Positions 25,083 to 32,402 of a stretch of DNA of 64,000 bases are shown here, one piece after another. The notes under the pieces were generated by a model. That model had not been told where the DNA came from, did not search any database, and saw nothing but the letters and a program-made list of their open reading frames with translations. Within the stretch, counting starts at the first letter, position 1. Each line of letters begins with the position of its first letter. Made by a program: the position numbers and the translations under genes. Where the stretch lies: assembly GCA_041661665.1 (NCBI GenBank), contig JBAZTW010000001.1:90544-154543 (forward strand), given 5' to 3'. Source of the stretch: GWC2-45-44 sp041661665. GTDB taxonomy: Bacteria; Planctomycetota; Phycisphaerae; Sedimentisphaerales; UBA12454.

Positions 25083-25823
25083 TTATTTTTTTCTGCGAAG
25101 CAGCAAACCGCCAAGACTCAGTACCGCGATTGTTGCCGGTTCTGGAACAATCCATTCGATGTTGTCCAGCGTGGTAACATCAACATATTGAGGCGGTGGC
25201 GTGAGTGCAAGGAACGTTATTCTCGCGATGTTCGCGGCATCACTATTGATGCCCCAAAATCCTTCTATATTATCATTATGCCCCCATGACCGCGTTACCG
25301 CAGTTACCGTTGCAAGGAGGTTGCCTGCGGAATCATAGGCCTTTACCACCGTCGATAGTGGAACCGTGTAAGATGCGGTGCTGTTGGAGACAAAACTGCC
25401 AACCTGTTTTACCGGATTGGTGAATAACACCGTCAGTTCAGAGAGCGGATTAGCATTGGAAACTTTGTTGTACAAGACATTGTTATTAGGCATATAGGTA
25501 CCATCATACCCATTTACCGAGCCTTGCTGCCATCCGCCAACTGCGCCGCCATCGTCTGCTAACAGAATCGCGGTGCCTTCGTTAATAAAGCTTGCACCCT
25601 TGCCGGCAAGGTAGTAGTTACCCACCGGTGCTGCGCTCGGCCCGATATCGTCGAATGTAATAGTGTCGTCAGGAGTTCCCATGAACGCACGATAGGCGTT
25701 ATACTCGTCGATGAAGGTTGCGTACCCTGCGCTGCCGTCAAACGTAAGAACGCTTGCTCCCGCTGTCCCACTGACAGCTATCAGAGCTGCTACTGCACAA
25801 ATTGTTACTAACTTTTTCTTCAT
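25083..25823 (-). CDS. PEP-CTERM protein 4, unknown exported domain
   Basis: The protein has 246 residues with signal peptide MKKKLVTICAVAALIAVSGTAGA and tail VPEPATIAVLSLGGLLLRRKK. The body includes DDTITFDDIG and a stretch near ELTVLFTNPVKQVGSFV that resembles the beta-sandwich of other planctomycete PEP-CTERM proteins. I cannot assign a function. GGAGG eight bases before 25823 fixes the start. A TTGACA-N17-TATGAT promoter and a long leader lie upstream, homologous to those of the gene starting at 28303. Confidence 0.85.
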   Translation of the reverse strand: MKKKLVTICAVAALIAVSGTAGASVLTFDGSAGYATFIDEYNAYRAFMGTPDDTITFDDIGPSAAPVGNYYLAGKGASFINEGTAILLADDGGAVGGWQQGSVNGYDGTYMPNNNVLYNKVSNANPLSELTVLFTNPVKQVGSFVSNSTASYTVPLSTVVKAYDSAGNLLATVTAVTRSWGHNDNIEGFWGINSDAANIARITFLALTPPPQYVDVTTLDNIEWIVPEPATIAVLSLGGLLLRRKK

Positions 25824-26004
25824 TTTTTTTCCTCCAAAAATTAAACAATAAAACTTTAATAAACACGTTTTTAAGGAGAGAGTGCTGACGTGGACCAAAA
25901 CAAAAGAGGAATACTCATCGCAAACGATGAGTACAAATGTTCTCTTGCCTTCTTCCCAACCAGTATTCTACTCGCTCTTTTACAAAGCAGCATATCCCAG
26001 ATTA
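25824..26004 (-). promoter_or_regulatory. Long structured leader of PEP-CTERM gene 4
   Basis: This 180-nt untranslated leader is alignable to 28304-28490. It contains a perfect hairpin ACTCATCG-TTTG-CGATGAGT on the minus strand (25913-25932), enclosed by a longer-range pairing of AAGG..AGAGA (25951-25941) with TCTCTCCTT (25881-25873). Confidence 0.5.
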
Positions 26005-26011
26005 CCAAGTC

Positions 26012-26040
26012 ATCATACTTTATTTAGTTCGCCCTGTCAA
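26012..26040 (-). promoter_or_regulatory. Promoter of PEP-CTERM gene 4
   Basis: TTGACA (26035-26040), a 17-base spacer, and TATGAT (26012-26017) on the minus strand. It follows the terminator hairpin of the next gene upstream. Confidence 0.65.
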
Positions 26041-26081
26041 GGGTTTTCTAATTTTTTTACTGCAACGCCTCACAATGACCT

Positions 26082-26106
26082 GCCGGTGCGAACATTTCGC
26101 ACCGGC
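26082..26106 (-). terminator. GCCGGTGCGAA hairpin after the ice-binding gene
   Basis: A perfect 11-bp stem with a CAT loop lies 28 bp past the stop. It is almost identical to 23943-23967. There is no long T run, so it may also protect the mRNA 3' end. Confidence 0.55.
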
Positions 26107-26133
26107 AAGCCCTAATAATCACATATTTACTGT

Positions 26134-26859
26134 TTATTTCTTTCTGCGAAGCAGACTCAAAGCACCGAAGCCAAGCAGACACAGTGTTGCTGGTTCCGGA
26201 ATAGTGATAGTATTATCGTCCAGCGTTACGGCACCATTACGGGCCAAAGCCCTGCCAGACTCGATGGTTGCGCCGGTATTCAGGGTGATGCTCGTCAATG
26301 CAAGGATGCTTCCCTTGAACGCGGTGGTGGTACCAAGAGTTGCGGAACTGCCGACCTGCCAGTACACATTACTTGCATCAGCGCCGCTAATCAATAGGAC
26401 GGAGGAACCGGTCGCGGTAGTAAGCGTGCTGCCAATCTGAAAGACGAAGTCGCCTGTGCCGCTGAGGGTGAGCGTCCCCGTTAACTGGGCCGTCGACGAG
26501 AAGAAATAGACGCCCGCCGTGAGCGTGCCTACTGAACCCAGATCCTGGCCGCTCAAGTTTTGCGTGACCGCCATCCCTGCGAGAGTATTGTATGCAGTTG
26601 TGAGATCGGTTTGAGCCAGAGCCGCGGCTGCATCATTATCGTGGATAGTCCCGTTCACGATTCCCGGAGGAAAGCCGGTAATCGCGGAACCCGGCGAGAC
26701 ACCGAGATCACCATTGATAACGGACGAACCGGTATTAGTCACTGTCGAACCAGCCAGTACCGCGTAATTAGCCGCCGTACCTAAAGATATTGGCGTGGCC
26801 TGTGATGTGCCTATTGCCAGCACAACTGCCACCACACAAATTGCAAATATCTTTTTCAT
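26134..26859 (-). CDS. Ice-binding-like (DUF3494) protein with PEP-CTERM tail
   Basis: The 241-residue exported protein matches the DUF3494 beta-helix family: LGTAANYAVLAGSTVTNTG, INGDLGVSPG, TAYNTLAGM, LTAGVYFFSS, FVFQIGSTL and VYWQVGSSATLG are all family hallmarks in the expected order. Members studied elsewhere bind ice, but many relatives occur in mesophiles where the role is likely adhesion. The tail is PEPATLCLLGFGALSLLRRKK. It begins one base after the stop of the upstream gene, whose end supplies its AAGGAG site, so the two are co-translated. Confidence 0.9.
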   Translation of the reverse strand: MKKIFAICVVAVVLAIGTSQATPISLGTAANYAVLAGSTVTNTGSSVINGDLGVSPGSAITGFPPGIVNGTIHDNDAAAALAQTDLTTAYNTLAGMAVTQNLSGQDLGSVGTLTAGVYFFSSTAQLTGTLTLSGTGDFVFQIGSTLTTATGSSVLLISGADASNVYWQVGSSATLGTTTAFKGSILALTSITLNTGATIESGRALARNGAVTLDDNTITIPEPATLCLLGFGALSLLRRKK

Positions 26860-26860
26860 T

Positions 26861-27538
26861 TTATTTTCTCCTTCGAAGCAGACTCAAAGCGCCAAAGCAC
26901 AACAAACTCATTGTCGCCGGTTCTGGAACCACAAAGTCCTGACCATTAGGCGAACTGGTTGCGTACACAAATGCGCGTGGGCCGGTACCATCCAGTTCTG
27001 CAAGCCAAGCATTGGCCGTAGCAGCCTGTTCGATACCTGGTGCATGGAAACCTGTACCGCTGGTAACATCCCAGGTGGAGTCGGTTTCATACACAATCTC
27101 CCATAACGCGGCGCCGAAAGCTTCCGCCATTTGTTTATTTGCCGGACTTGTTGTCCAGCTAATATTAAAATGTCTGCCCCAAAGTTCGCTGATGAGGTCA
27201 GCTTTGGCAGCTCCCATAGGTGTGCCGTACTGAGCCGGCATAGGCGCTGAATCCAGAGAGACAACATCCTGCCAGCCGGCAACTGTCCCTTGAGGCAATT
27301 CTATACAGAAGCCCCAGTTTGGAACCTGTGTCCCCAGACCGGTACCGCCTGCATTGGTCCACGAATAGACGCCGGTGTAATAGTTTCCACCGGCAAGACC
27401 GCCGCCATATAGTGGGCTCTGGTCAGAAAGACCATTGGTGTGCCCCTGAATGTTCACAGTACCAAGAATCGTTGCGCCGACAGGTGCGACTACAAATACT
27501 ACCACTGCCAATACACAAACTAACAACAACTTCTTCAT
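26861..27538 (-). CDS. PEP-CTERM protein 6, tandem paralogue of protein 7
   Basis: The protein has 225 residues with signal peptide MKKLLLVCVLAVVVFVVAPVGA and tail VPEPATMSLLCFGALSLLRRRK. The body is closely similar to the next gene (27629): NAGGTGLGT.VPNWGFCIEL, ISELWGRHF, EAFGAALWEI and ETDSTWDVTSG are shared. The FCIE and ALWEI pieces recall thioester-domain adhesins, but the Gln expected before ALW is Gly here, so an active thioester is doubtful. AAGGAG precedes the ATG. It is 90 bp from its paralogue and one base from the ice-binding gene. Confidence 0.85.
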   Translation of the reverse strand: MKKLLLVCVLAVVVFVVAPVGATILGTVNIQGHTNGLSDQSPLYGGGLAGGNYYTGVYSWTNAGGTGLGTQVPNWGFCIELPQGTVAGWQDVVSLDSAPMPAQYGTPMGAAKADLISELWGRHFNISWTTSPANKQMAEAFGAALWEIVYETDSTWDVTSGTGFHAPGIEQAATANAWLAELDGTGPRAFVYATSSPNGQDFVVPEPATMSLLCFGALSLLRRRK

Positions 27539-27628
27539 TTTTTTCTCCTTAACCCAAAAAACTTACGATACATCTGGCGTTCTCACATTGAGCTCGCTGC
27601 TAATCAGTATCGTCCTTGTTTTTTTAAT

Positions 27629-28303
27629 TTAACTGTGCTTTCTGCGAAGAAGTAAACCGCCGAGACTAAGTATTGCGATTGTCGCCGGTTCCGGCACTAA
27701 GAAGTCCTGACCATTAGGCGAACTGGTTGCGTACACAAATGCGCGTGGGCCGGTACCGTCCAGCTCTGCAAGCCAGAGATTGGCCGTAGCAGCCTGCTCA
27801 ATGTTTGTAGCATGGAAACCCGCACCACTGGTAACATCCCAGGTTGAGTCGGTTTCATAGATAATTTCCCATAACGCGGCGCCAAAGGCTTCTGCCATTT
27901 GTGTATTTGCGCCGGTTGTCCAAGCGGGGGCAAAATGTCTGCCCCAAAGTTCGCTGATGAGGTCGGCTTTGGCTGTTCCCATAGGTGTGCCATACGCAGC
28001 CGGCATAGGAGCCGCATCCAGGGAGATAACATCCTGCCAGCCGGTATATGGGCCTTGGATCAATTCTATACAGAAGCCCCAATTAGGAACCGACGTACCC
28101 AAACCGGTACCACCCGCATTGGTCCACGAATAGATGCCTGTACGACCAGTTACACCGGAAAGGCCGCCGCCCCAGACTGTGCCTGTGTCAGAAATAGCAT
28201 TGTTGTGATTCTGGATGTTCACAGTACCGAGAATTGTCGCGCCGGCAGGTGCGCTCGCAAACACTACCACTGCCAATACACAAACTGCAACTAACTTTTT
28301 CAT
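27629..28303 (-). CDS. PEP-CTERM protein 7, tandem paralogue of protein 6
   Basis: The protein has 224 residues with signal peptide MKKLVAVCVLAVVVFASAPAGA and tail VPEPATIAILSLGGLLLRRKHS. The body is a near copy of protein 6, so a recent tandem duplication is likely; the two tails differ. The frame stays open upstream to 28441, but the true start is 28303, because GGAGG lies nine bases before it and the signal peptide begins there. It has a consensus-like promoter and a 185-nt leader homologous to that of gene 4. It heads the transcription unit 28303 to about 26080. Confidence 0.87.
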   Translation of the reverse strand: MKKLVAVCVLAVVVFASAPAGATILGTVNIQNHNNAISDTGTVWGGGLSGVTGRTGIYSWTNAGGTGLGTSVPNWGFCIELIQGPYTGWQDVISLDAAPMPAAYGTPMGTAKADLISELWGRHFAPAWTTGANTQMAEAFGAALWEIIYETDSTWDVTSGAGFHATNIEQAATANLWLAELDGTGPRAFVYATSSPNGQDFLVPEPATIAILSLGGLLLRRKHS

Positions 28304-28490
28304 TTCTCTTTCCTCCAAAAAATTAAATATGTTCAAAAATAATACGATTTTAAGGAGTGAGAGCTGATGAAGCGGGAAACAAAAGGGGGTACTCATTTTG
28401 ACTATTGAGTACGAACGTTCTCTCGCTTTCTTCCCAATCAATCAGTCTTCTACTCCGCTCCTTTCCAAAGGAACTAATCCCAAATTAGCA
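28304..28490 (-). promoter_or_regulatory. Long structured leader of PEP-CTERM gene 7
   Basis: This leader aligns along its length to 25824-26004. GTACTCA pairs with TGAGTAC (28389-28412), with a loop sequence different from the partner leader. TCCTTT pairs with AAAGGA nearer the 5' end. GAGAG and CTCTC can close the domain. Confidence 0.5.
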
Positions 28491-28496
28491 CCGCGT

Positions 28497-28525
28497 ATTT
28501 TACTTTTTTATATTTATCGTGTCAA
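28497..28525 (-). promoter_or_regulatory. Promoter of PEP-CTERM gene 7
   Basis: TTGACA (28520-28525), a 17-base spacer, and TAAAAT (28497-28502) on the minus strand. The -35 box overlaps the tilS stop region. Confidence 0.65.
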
Positions 28526-29940
28526 GGTTTTTTTTTAATTATTTTTTTATTTTTTATAGTTATTTTGAGGAGCGAAAGCGTTTGTGCGGTGATTTTGGCC
28601 TTTCCGCTGCGGCGAAAGGGGGCGAGCCAGATAATATCCTGATAATCTGAGATTATAATCTCTTGTCCTTGCTGGAGTTGGAGGTTTTTTGCGGAAGCGA
28701 TAAAATTTCCAATCTTTTTGGGTGAATTAAGTCCTAAAGGCGTCAATTTGTCGCCTTTTTTTCTGTTTCTGACAACCAATGGCAGCGTTAAATGTTCAAA
28801 ATCAAACCATTCGACAAAATTATTTTTTTTATTTTTTATTGACGAGATACTTATCTTTTGGGCGGGAACAATCTCTGTTTCAATCAGCCAGTCGGCAAAA
28901 CGCACTTTACCGGGTATAGGCAGGGTGGTCTGTTCGTTTGCAAAGGGCTGTTTTTTTGAATGGCTGACAAAAAAACCGGTTCGTGTTTTTTGGATTATCG
29001 CGTCCGATGGAAGCTGAAGGCTTTTTTCTGTTTTAGCCTGAGCTATAAATTTTACAATTTTGTTATAGTGGGCGTTTGTAAATTTTTGCAGACCGATGTT
29101 TTGTTTCCGCAGGAGATTTTGTATGACCTCAACCTGCAAAAGCGGATGGCAATTTGTAAATTTATCCGTATCTAAAACTTCTGTTTTTTCAACGGCGGAT
29201 TTCGCCTGCTCTTCAATTTTTTCATACAGCTTCAGAGCTTTTTCGGAAAGTTTGAACAGTAAATCGGCAATATCGGATGTCGATTGTTTTTGGAGATAAG
29301 GAATAATTCGATGTCTTATGCGGTTGCGTGTGAATCGACAATCGGCATTTGTATGGTCTGTCTGCCAGTTGATATTTCGCGAAGAAAGATAGTCTTCGAT
29401 TTCGGTTTTGCAAAGGCACCGCAGCGGCCTTATGAACGTAATGCTGGTTAGAGATGTTTTGGGGCGAATGCCTGCAAGGCCTTTAAAGCCTGTGCCTCTA
29501 AGCAAACGGTGGATTATCGTTTCGGCATTGTCGTTCTTGTGGTGTGCGGTTGCTATTGCCGAGCAGTTGTTCTGCCGGGCGATTTTGCGGAGCGCGTCAA
29601 GTCTAATATCTCTGGCGGCGGTTTCGGTTGAAAGTTTTTTTTCTTTCGCATAAGTTTTTACATCGATACGCAGGCAGGTTGCGGGCAGGTTATGCTTTTT
29701 CGCGAGGGATTTTACATATTGCTCATCGTCAAAACTTTTTTCATCCCGGAGTAGATGATTTATATGCGCGATGTGCAAATGGCAGTGAATTTTGCCGGAG
29801 GATTTGAGGTTTGCGAGTATTTCGACCAGAGCGACGGAGTCTGCGCCGCCTGAAACAGCCAGCAGAAGCGTTGTACGCCCAGTCCAAAGGCTATTGGCAT
29901 TAATAAAGTTGAGAACTTTTTGTTCGGTATTTTCTGACAT
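28522..29940 (-). CDS. tilS: tRNA(Ile)-lysidine synthase
   Basis: TilS converts C34 of the CAU-anticodon tRNA-Ile to lysidine so that it reads AUA. It has 472 residues. The PP-loop SGGADS is near residue 30, and HHKNDNAET follows near residue 137. The substrate-recognition and C-terminal domains complete it. A terminator hairpin lies just upstream, between it and the TPR gene, so it has its own promoter. The extreme C-terminus is a Lys/Ile-rich run. Confidence 0.93.
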   Translation of the reverse strand: MSENTEQKVLNFINANSLWTGRTTLLLAVSGGADSVALVEILANLKSSGKIHCHLHIAHINHLLRDEKSFDDEQYVKSLAKKHNLPATCLRIDVKTYAKEKKLSTETAARDIRLDALRKIARQNNCSAIATAHHKNDNAETIIHRLLRGTGFKGLAGIRPKTSLTSITFIRPLRCLCKTEIEDYLSSRNINWQTDHTNADCRFTRNRIRHRIIPYLQKQSTSDIADLLFKLSEKALKLYEKIEEQAKSAVEKTEVLDTDKFTNCHPLLQVEVIQNLLRKQNIGLQKFTNAHYNKIVKFIAQAKTEKSLQLPSDAIIQKTRTGFFVSHSKKQPFANEQTTLPIPGKVRFADWLIETEIVPAQKISISSIKNKKNNFVEWFDFEHLTLPLVVRNRKKGDKLTPLGLNSPKKIGNFIASAKNLQLQQGQEIIISDYQDIIWLAPFRRSGKAKITAQTLSLLKITIKNKKIIKKKP

Positions 29941-29948
29941 ATAATTGT

Positions 29949-29983
29949 AAAAAAACAGGCCTGTATTTTATTTTACAGGCCTG
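29949..29983 (-). terminator. Intrinsic terminator of the TPR protein gene
   Basis: CAGGCCTGT pairs with ACAGGCCTG (29956-29964/29975-29983), followed on the minus strand by seven T. Confidence 0.85.
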
Positions 29984-30010
29984 ACTTTGAATGCGAGATA
30001 TTAGAAAAAC

Positions 30011-30817
30011 TTAATCAATTTTTACGTTTTCCGGTTCGGCAGACAGCGCATTTATTCTTGTTTGTATTTCATCCCGATAACTCTCGTGGGTGGGCACTTC
30101 CTTTATAAGCGAATCTCTGTAAAGTTTCAGAGCCTCACCTCGCTCGCGCAATTGGTAATCAAGGAGTTTGGCTGCCTTGTAGCGCGGCGCTAAAGATGTG
30201 TCAGGATTCCACTGGAAACATCTCTTGTAATAGAGAACGGCTATTGAATAATCCTTGTGATATTCGTGAATTTTACCGCACATATAAGCGGCCTCGTCAA
30301 TTTTGTCGCTGGTGGGATATTCCTTTATCAAATCGTTAAACTTGTTGAGAGCCAGCATCAGTTTCTTTTTGCTCGCGCCGAATATGACGCTTTTGGGCGG
30401 GCCGAACAGGACGGGGGACAAAAAAGCCTTGTTATACAGTTCCATGCCTTCGTTGTAGAGAGTGGTTGCCTGCGGTATGTTAACCGTGGAGATAAGCGTA
30501 TCGCCGGCGACTTCAGCCTGCAAAATATAGCGGTATCTTGGAGCGGCATTGAGCCATTTAAGTTCTTTTTGTACCCATTCGAGTTTCAACTGGTTGCCGG
30601 CTTGTTCGTAGAAAGACTGAAGCTTCTCAAGCTCCTTGCGGTATGCCGCACGTTTTGCCAGAACTTCTTCTGCCAGCGCAACCTCTGTCTGGGCTGATGG
30701 GTTCATCTTCTCGAAAACATCCGGGCCGGGCTTTTCGGTGTAAAATCTCTTTTGGCCAAAGCCAAAAACGACTGTTGTGCAGCAAACGATGATAGCTAAT
30801 GCTGTAATCTTTTTCAT
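30011..30817 (-). CDS. Exported tetratricopeptide-repeat protein
   Basis: The 268-residue protein has a signal peptide (MKKITALAIIVCCTTVVFGFG), a coiled region with many Glu and Lys (residues 40-90), and two or three degenerate TPR-like helix pairs from about residue 130 (LMLALNKFNDLIKEYPTSDKIDEAAYMCGKI, split across ALNKFNDLIKEYP, and SIAVLYYKRCFQWNPD). This pattern is shared by BamD and YbgF-type scaffolds. The ATG at 30817 has AAGGA eight bases before it, so it is preferred to a TTG at 30823. It is a single gene with its own terminator, probably an envelope assembly or binding protein. Confidence 0.75.
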   Translation of the reverse strand: MKKITALAIIVCCTTVVFGFGQKRFYTEKPGPDVFEKMNPSAQTEVALAEEVLAKRAAYRKELEKLQSFYEQAGNQLKLEWVQKELKWLNAAPRYRYILQAEVAGDTLISTVNIPQATTLYNEGMELYNKAFLSPVLFGPPKSVIFGASKKKLMLALNKFNDLIKEYPTSDKIDEAAYMCGKIHEYHKDYSIAVLYYKRCFQWNPDTSLAPRYKAAKLLDYQLRERGEALKLYRDSLIKEVPTHESYRDEIQTRINALSAEPENVKID

Positions 30818-30871
30818 TGTCAAATCCTTTCAACCCTAAGTTTTAAATTCTAAAATACACTTTTTTATAAC

Positions 30872-30899
30872 ATTAAATCAACTTGAGGATTGTTGTCAA
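30872..30899 (-). promoter_or_regulatory. Probable promoter of the TPR gene
   Basis: TTGACA (30894-30899) and TTTAAT (30872-30877) with a 16-base spacer on the minus strand, about 50 bp before the start codon. Confidence 0.5.
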
Positions 30900-31011
30900 G
30901 CAGATTAGACTTATATGCTGGCATAGTTTTTCGTGGTTAGCCGAAAGTTTTACCCTGTTAGTCAACGTAAAGGATTTATTGATAATATGTTATGGTTTTA
31001 GCAATGGTGAA

Positions 31012-31455
31012 TTAACGAGATAGTCGTTCTATTGCGATTGCAGCTACTTTATTATGGTCGAAAGCCAGGTTTTCCGGCAGGTTATAGATTGAAAACCATT
31101 TTGCCTCTGCGGCATCGTCGCCGGCTTTGATTTCTGGTTTGTCGGTAGTACCCCAAAAAACTACTGTGATATTTCTGCCTCGCGGGTCCCGACCGGGTTT
31201 TCCAAAGGTTTGCAGTTGTTGTAATTTAACGCCTGTCAGGCCGGTCTCCTCGGCAAGTTCTCTGGCTGCGGCATCGGCCAGGTCTTCATCCATTTCGATA
31301 AATCCGCCTGGGATTGCCCATTGTCCCCTGAAAGGCTCGTTACCTCGCTTGATTAGAAGGATTCTGGGAGGGTGTGCGGAAATATCAAACACCGCTGCGT
31401 CAACGGTTACCATCGGTCGCGGCCAGTCGTAGACATATTTACCTTGTTTCGCCAT
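31012..31455 (-). CDS. Nudix hydrolase, ADP-ribose-pyrophosphatase-like
   Basis: The 147-residue protein has a full Nudix box: GGFIEMDEDLADAAARELAEETGL fits GX5EX7REUXEEXGU and is shown here in parts as GGFIE and RELAEETGL. The opening RPMVTVDAAVF and the ending with FDHNKV are usual for the subgroup that acts on ADP-ribose or related nucleotides. Substrate cannot be fixed from sequence. It is divergent from the WaaP-like gene. Confidence 0.85.
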   Translation of the reverse strand: MAKQGKYVYDWPRPMVTVDAAVFDISAHPPRILLIKRGNEPFRGQWAIPGGFIEMDEDLADAAARELAEETGLTGVKLQQLQTFGKPGRDPRGRNITVVFWGTTDKPEIKAGDDAAEAKWFSIYNLPENLAFDHNKVAAIAIERLSR

Positions 31456-31501
31456 ATTTGGATTTTAACATATCCGATTGAAAAATAAACCCAAAAGACC
31501 T

Positions 31502-31530
31502 TTGATAAACCGCTAAAATTCGATTAAAAT
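31502..31530 (+). promoter_or_regulatory. Promoter giving a nearly leaderless mRNA
   Basis: TTGATA (31502-31507), a 17-base spacer, and TAAAAT (31525-31530). The expected start of transcription, near 31537, is two bases before the ATG at 31539, and no ribosome site is present. Confidence 0.5.
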
Positions 31531-31538
31531 ATCGGGCT

Positions 31539-32393
31539 ATGAAGTCTTACATAAAAGAAAAAGTTGTAAAGCTGCAACTGGCTGACGGCTGGCAGGGGGT
31601 TGCTGTCGAAAAATGGGCGAAATTAGTTATTGAGCCTGACAAAATAGCGGAAAATCCTGAAAAAGTCTTTAAATCGGATTCAAATTGCACTACTGCCCTG
31701 AAAAAATTCAAATACGGCGCAAAAAAAGCATCCTTAGTGTTTAAGAAAACTGCCGGTAAATTCAATGTCGGAACACTCTTTGATTTTATAAGAGGAACAA
31801 AGGCAGAGAGGAATTTTAATCTTGCTCTCGAACTCAGCGTCAGGGGGATTGACGCGGCTCTGCCGGCGGCGGCTTTATGGCGGCGGAAGGGTGTCGGTGA
31901 AGTTGAAGATATTTATTTGACGGAATTCATCCCCGACAGCATAAGTTTGTATGATGTCGCTTTTGGGAGAAATCGGGAGATTATCGAAAAATTCAATTCG
32001 CGAAAGGAAGTTATAATTCAGGTTGCAATGATTCTTGCCAAACTGCGAAAGGCAGGGTACTGGCACAGGGATTCCAAGGCCGGGAATTTTATAGTGTATA
32101 AAAACGGCGATGGAAACTGGCGGACTAAATTAGTTGACCTTGACGGCATAAAGCCCAATTTCCTGTATCTTGGGAAGAATAATGTAAGGACACTTGCAAA
32201 ATTGGCTGAAACCCTCACGCGGTTTAAGACGGTTAATTTTACTGACCTTTACAGAGGTTTTTTCAATTACTGCAGGGAACTGGAAATATATCACGGCGAG
32301 AGAAGAAGATGGTTTCGCCGGATTGAGCGGATGACCGTGGCGATGAGAATTACGACGGCGGTTGCCGATTCGTATAAAGAAGTGGAAAAATAA
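31539..32393 (+). CDS. Lipopolysaccharide kinase (Kdo/WaaP) family protein
   Basis: The 284-residue protein has a minimal protein-kinase fold of the WaaP/InaA type. The catalytic loop is in YWHRDSKAGNFIV near residue 180, and the metal-binding Asp is in KLVDLDGI near residue 205. Such enzymes phosphorylate inner-core sugars of lipopolysaccharide from the cytoplasm. It is followed after 9 bp by a GT9 enzyme, which supports a role in the LPS core. It has no visible ribosome site and may be read from a leaderless mRNA. Confidence 0.8.
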   Translation: MKSYIKEKVVKLQLADGWQGVAVEKWAKLVIEPDKIAENPEKVFKSDSNCTTALKKFKYGAKKASLVFKKTAGKFNVGTLFDFIRGTKAERNFNLALELSVRGIDAALPAAALWRRKGVGEVEDIYLTEFIPDSISLYDVAFGRNREIIEKFNSRKEVIIQVAMILAKLRKAGYWHRDSKAGNFIVYKNGDGNWRTKLVDLDGIKPNFLYLGKNNVRTLAKLAETLTRFKTVNFTDLYRGFFNYCRELEIYHGERRRWFRRIERMTVAMRITTAVADSYKEVEK

Positions 32394-32402
32394 AAATTAA
32401 AA

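Noticed and set aside
22186..26106. CRISPR array from the recurring hairpins between PEP-CTERM genes
   Set aside because: The hairpins are about a kilobase apart, differ in sequence and each sits at a gene end. There are no short regular spacers or cas genes.
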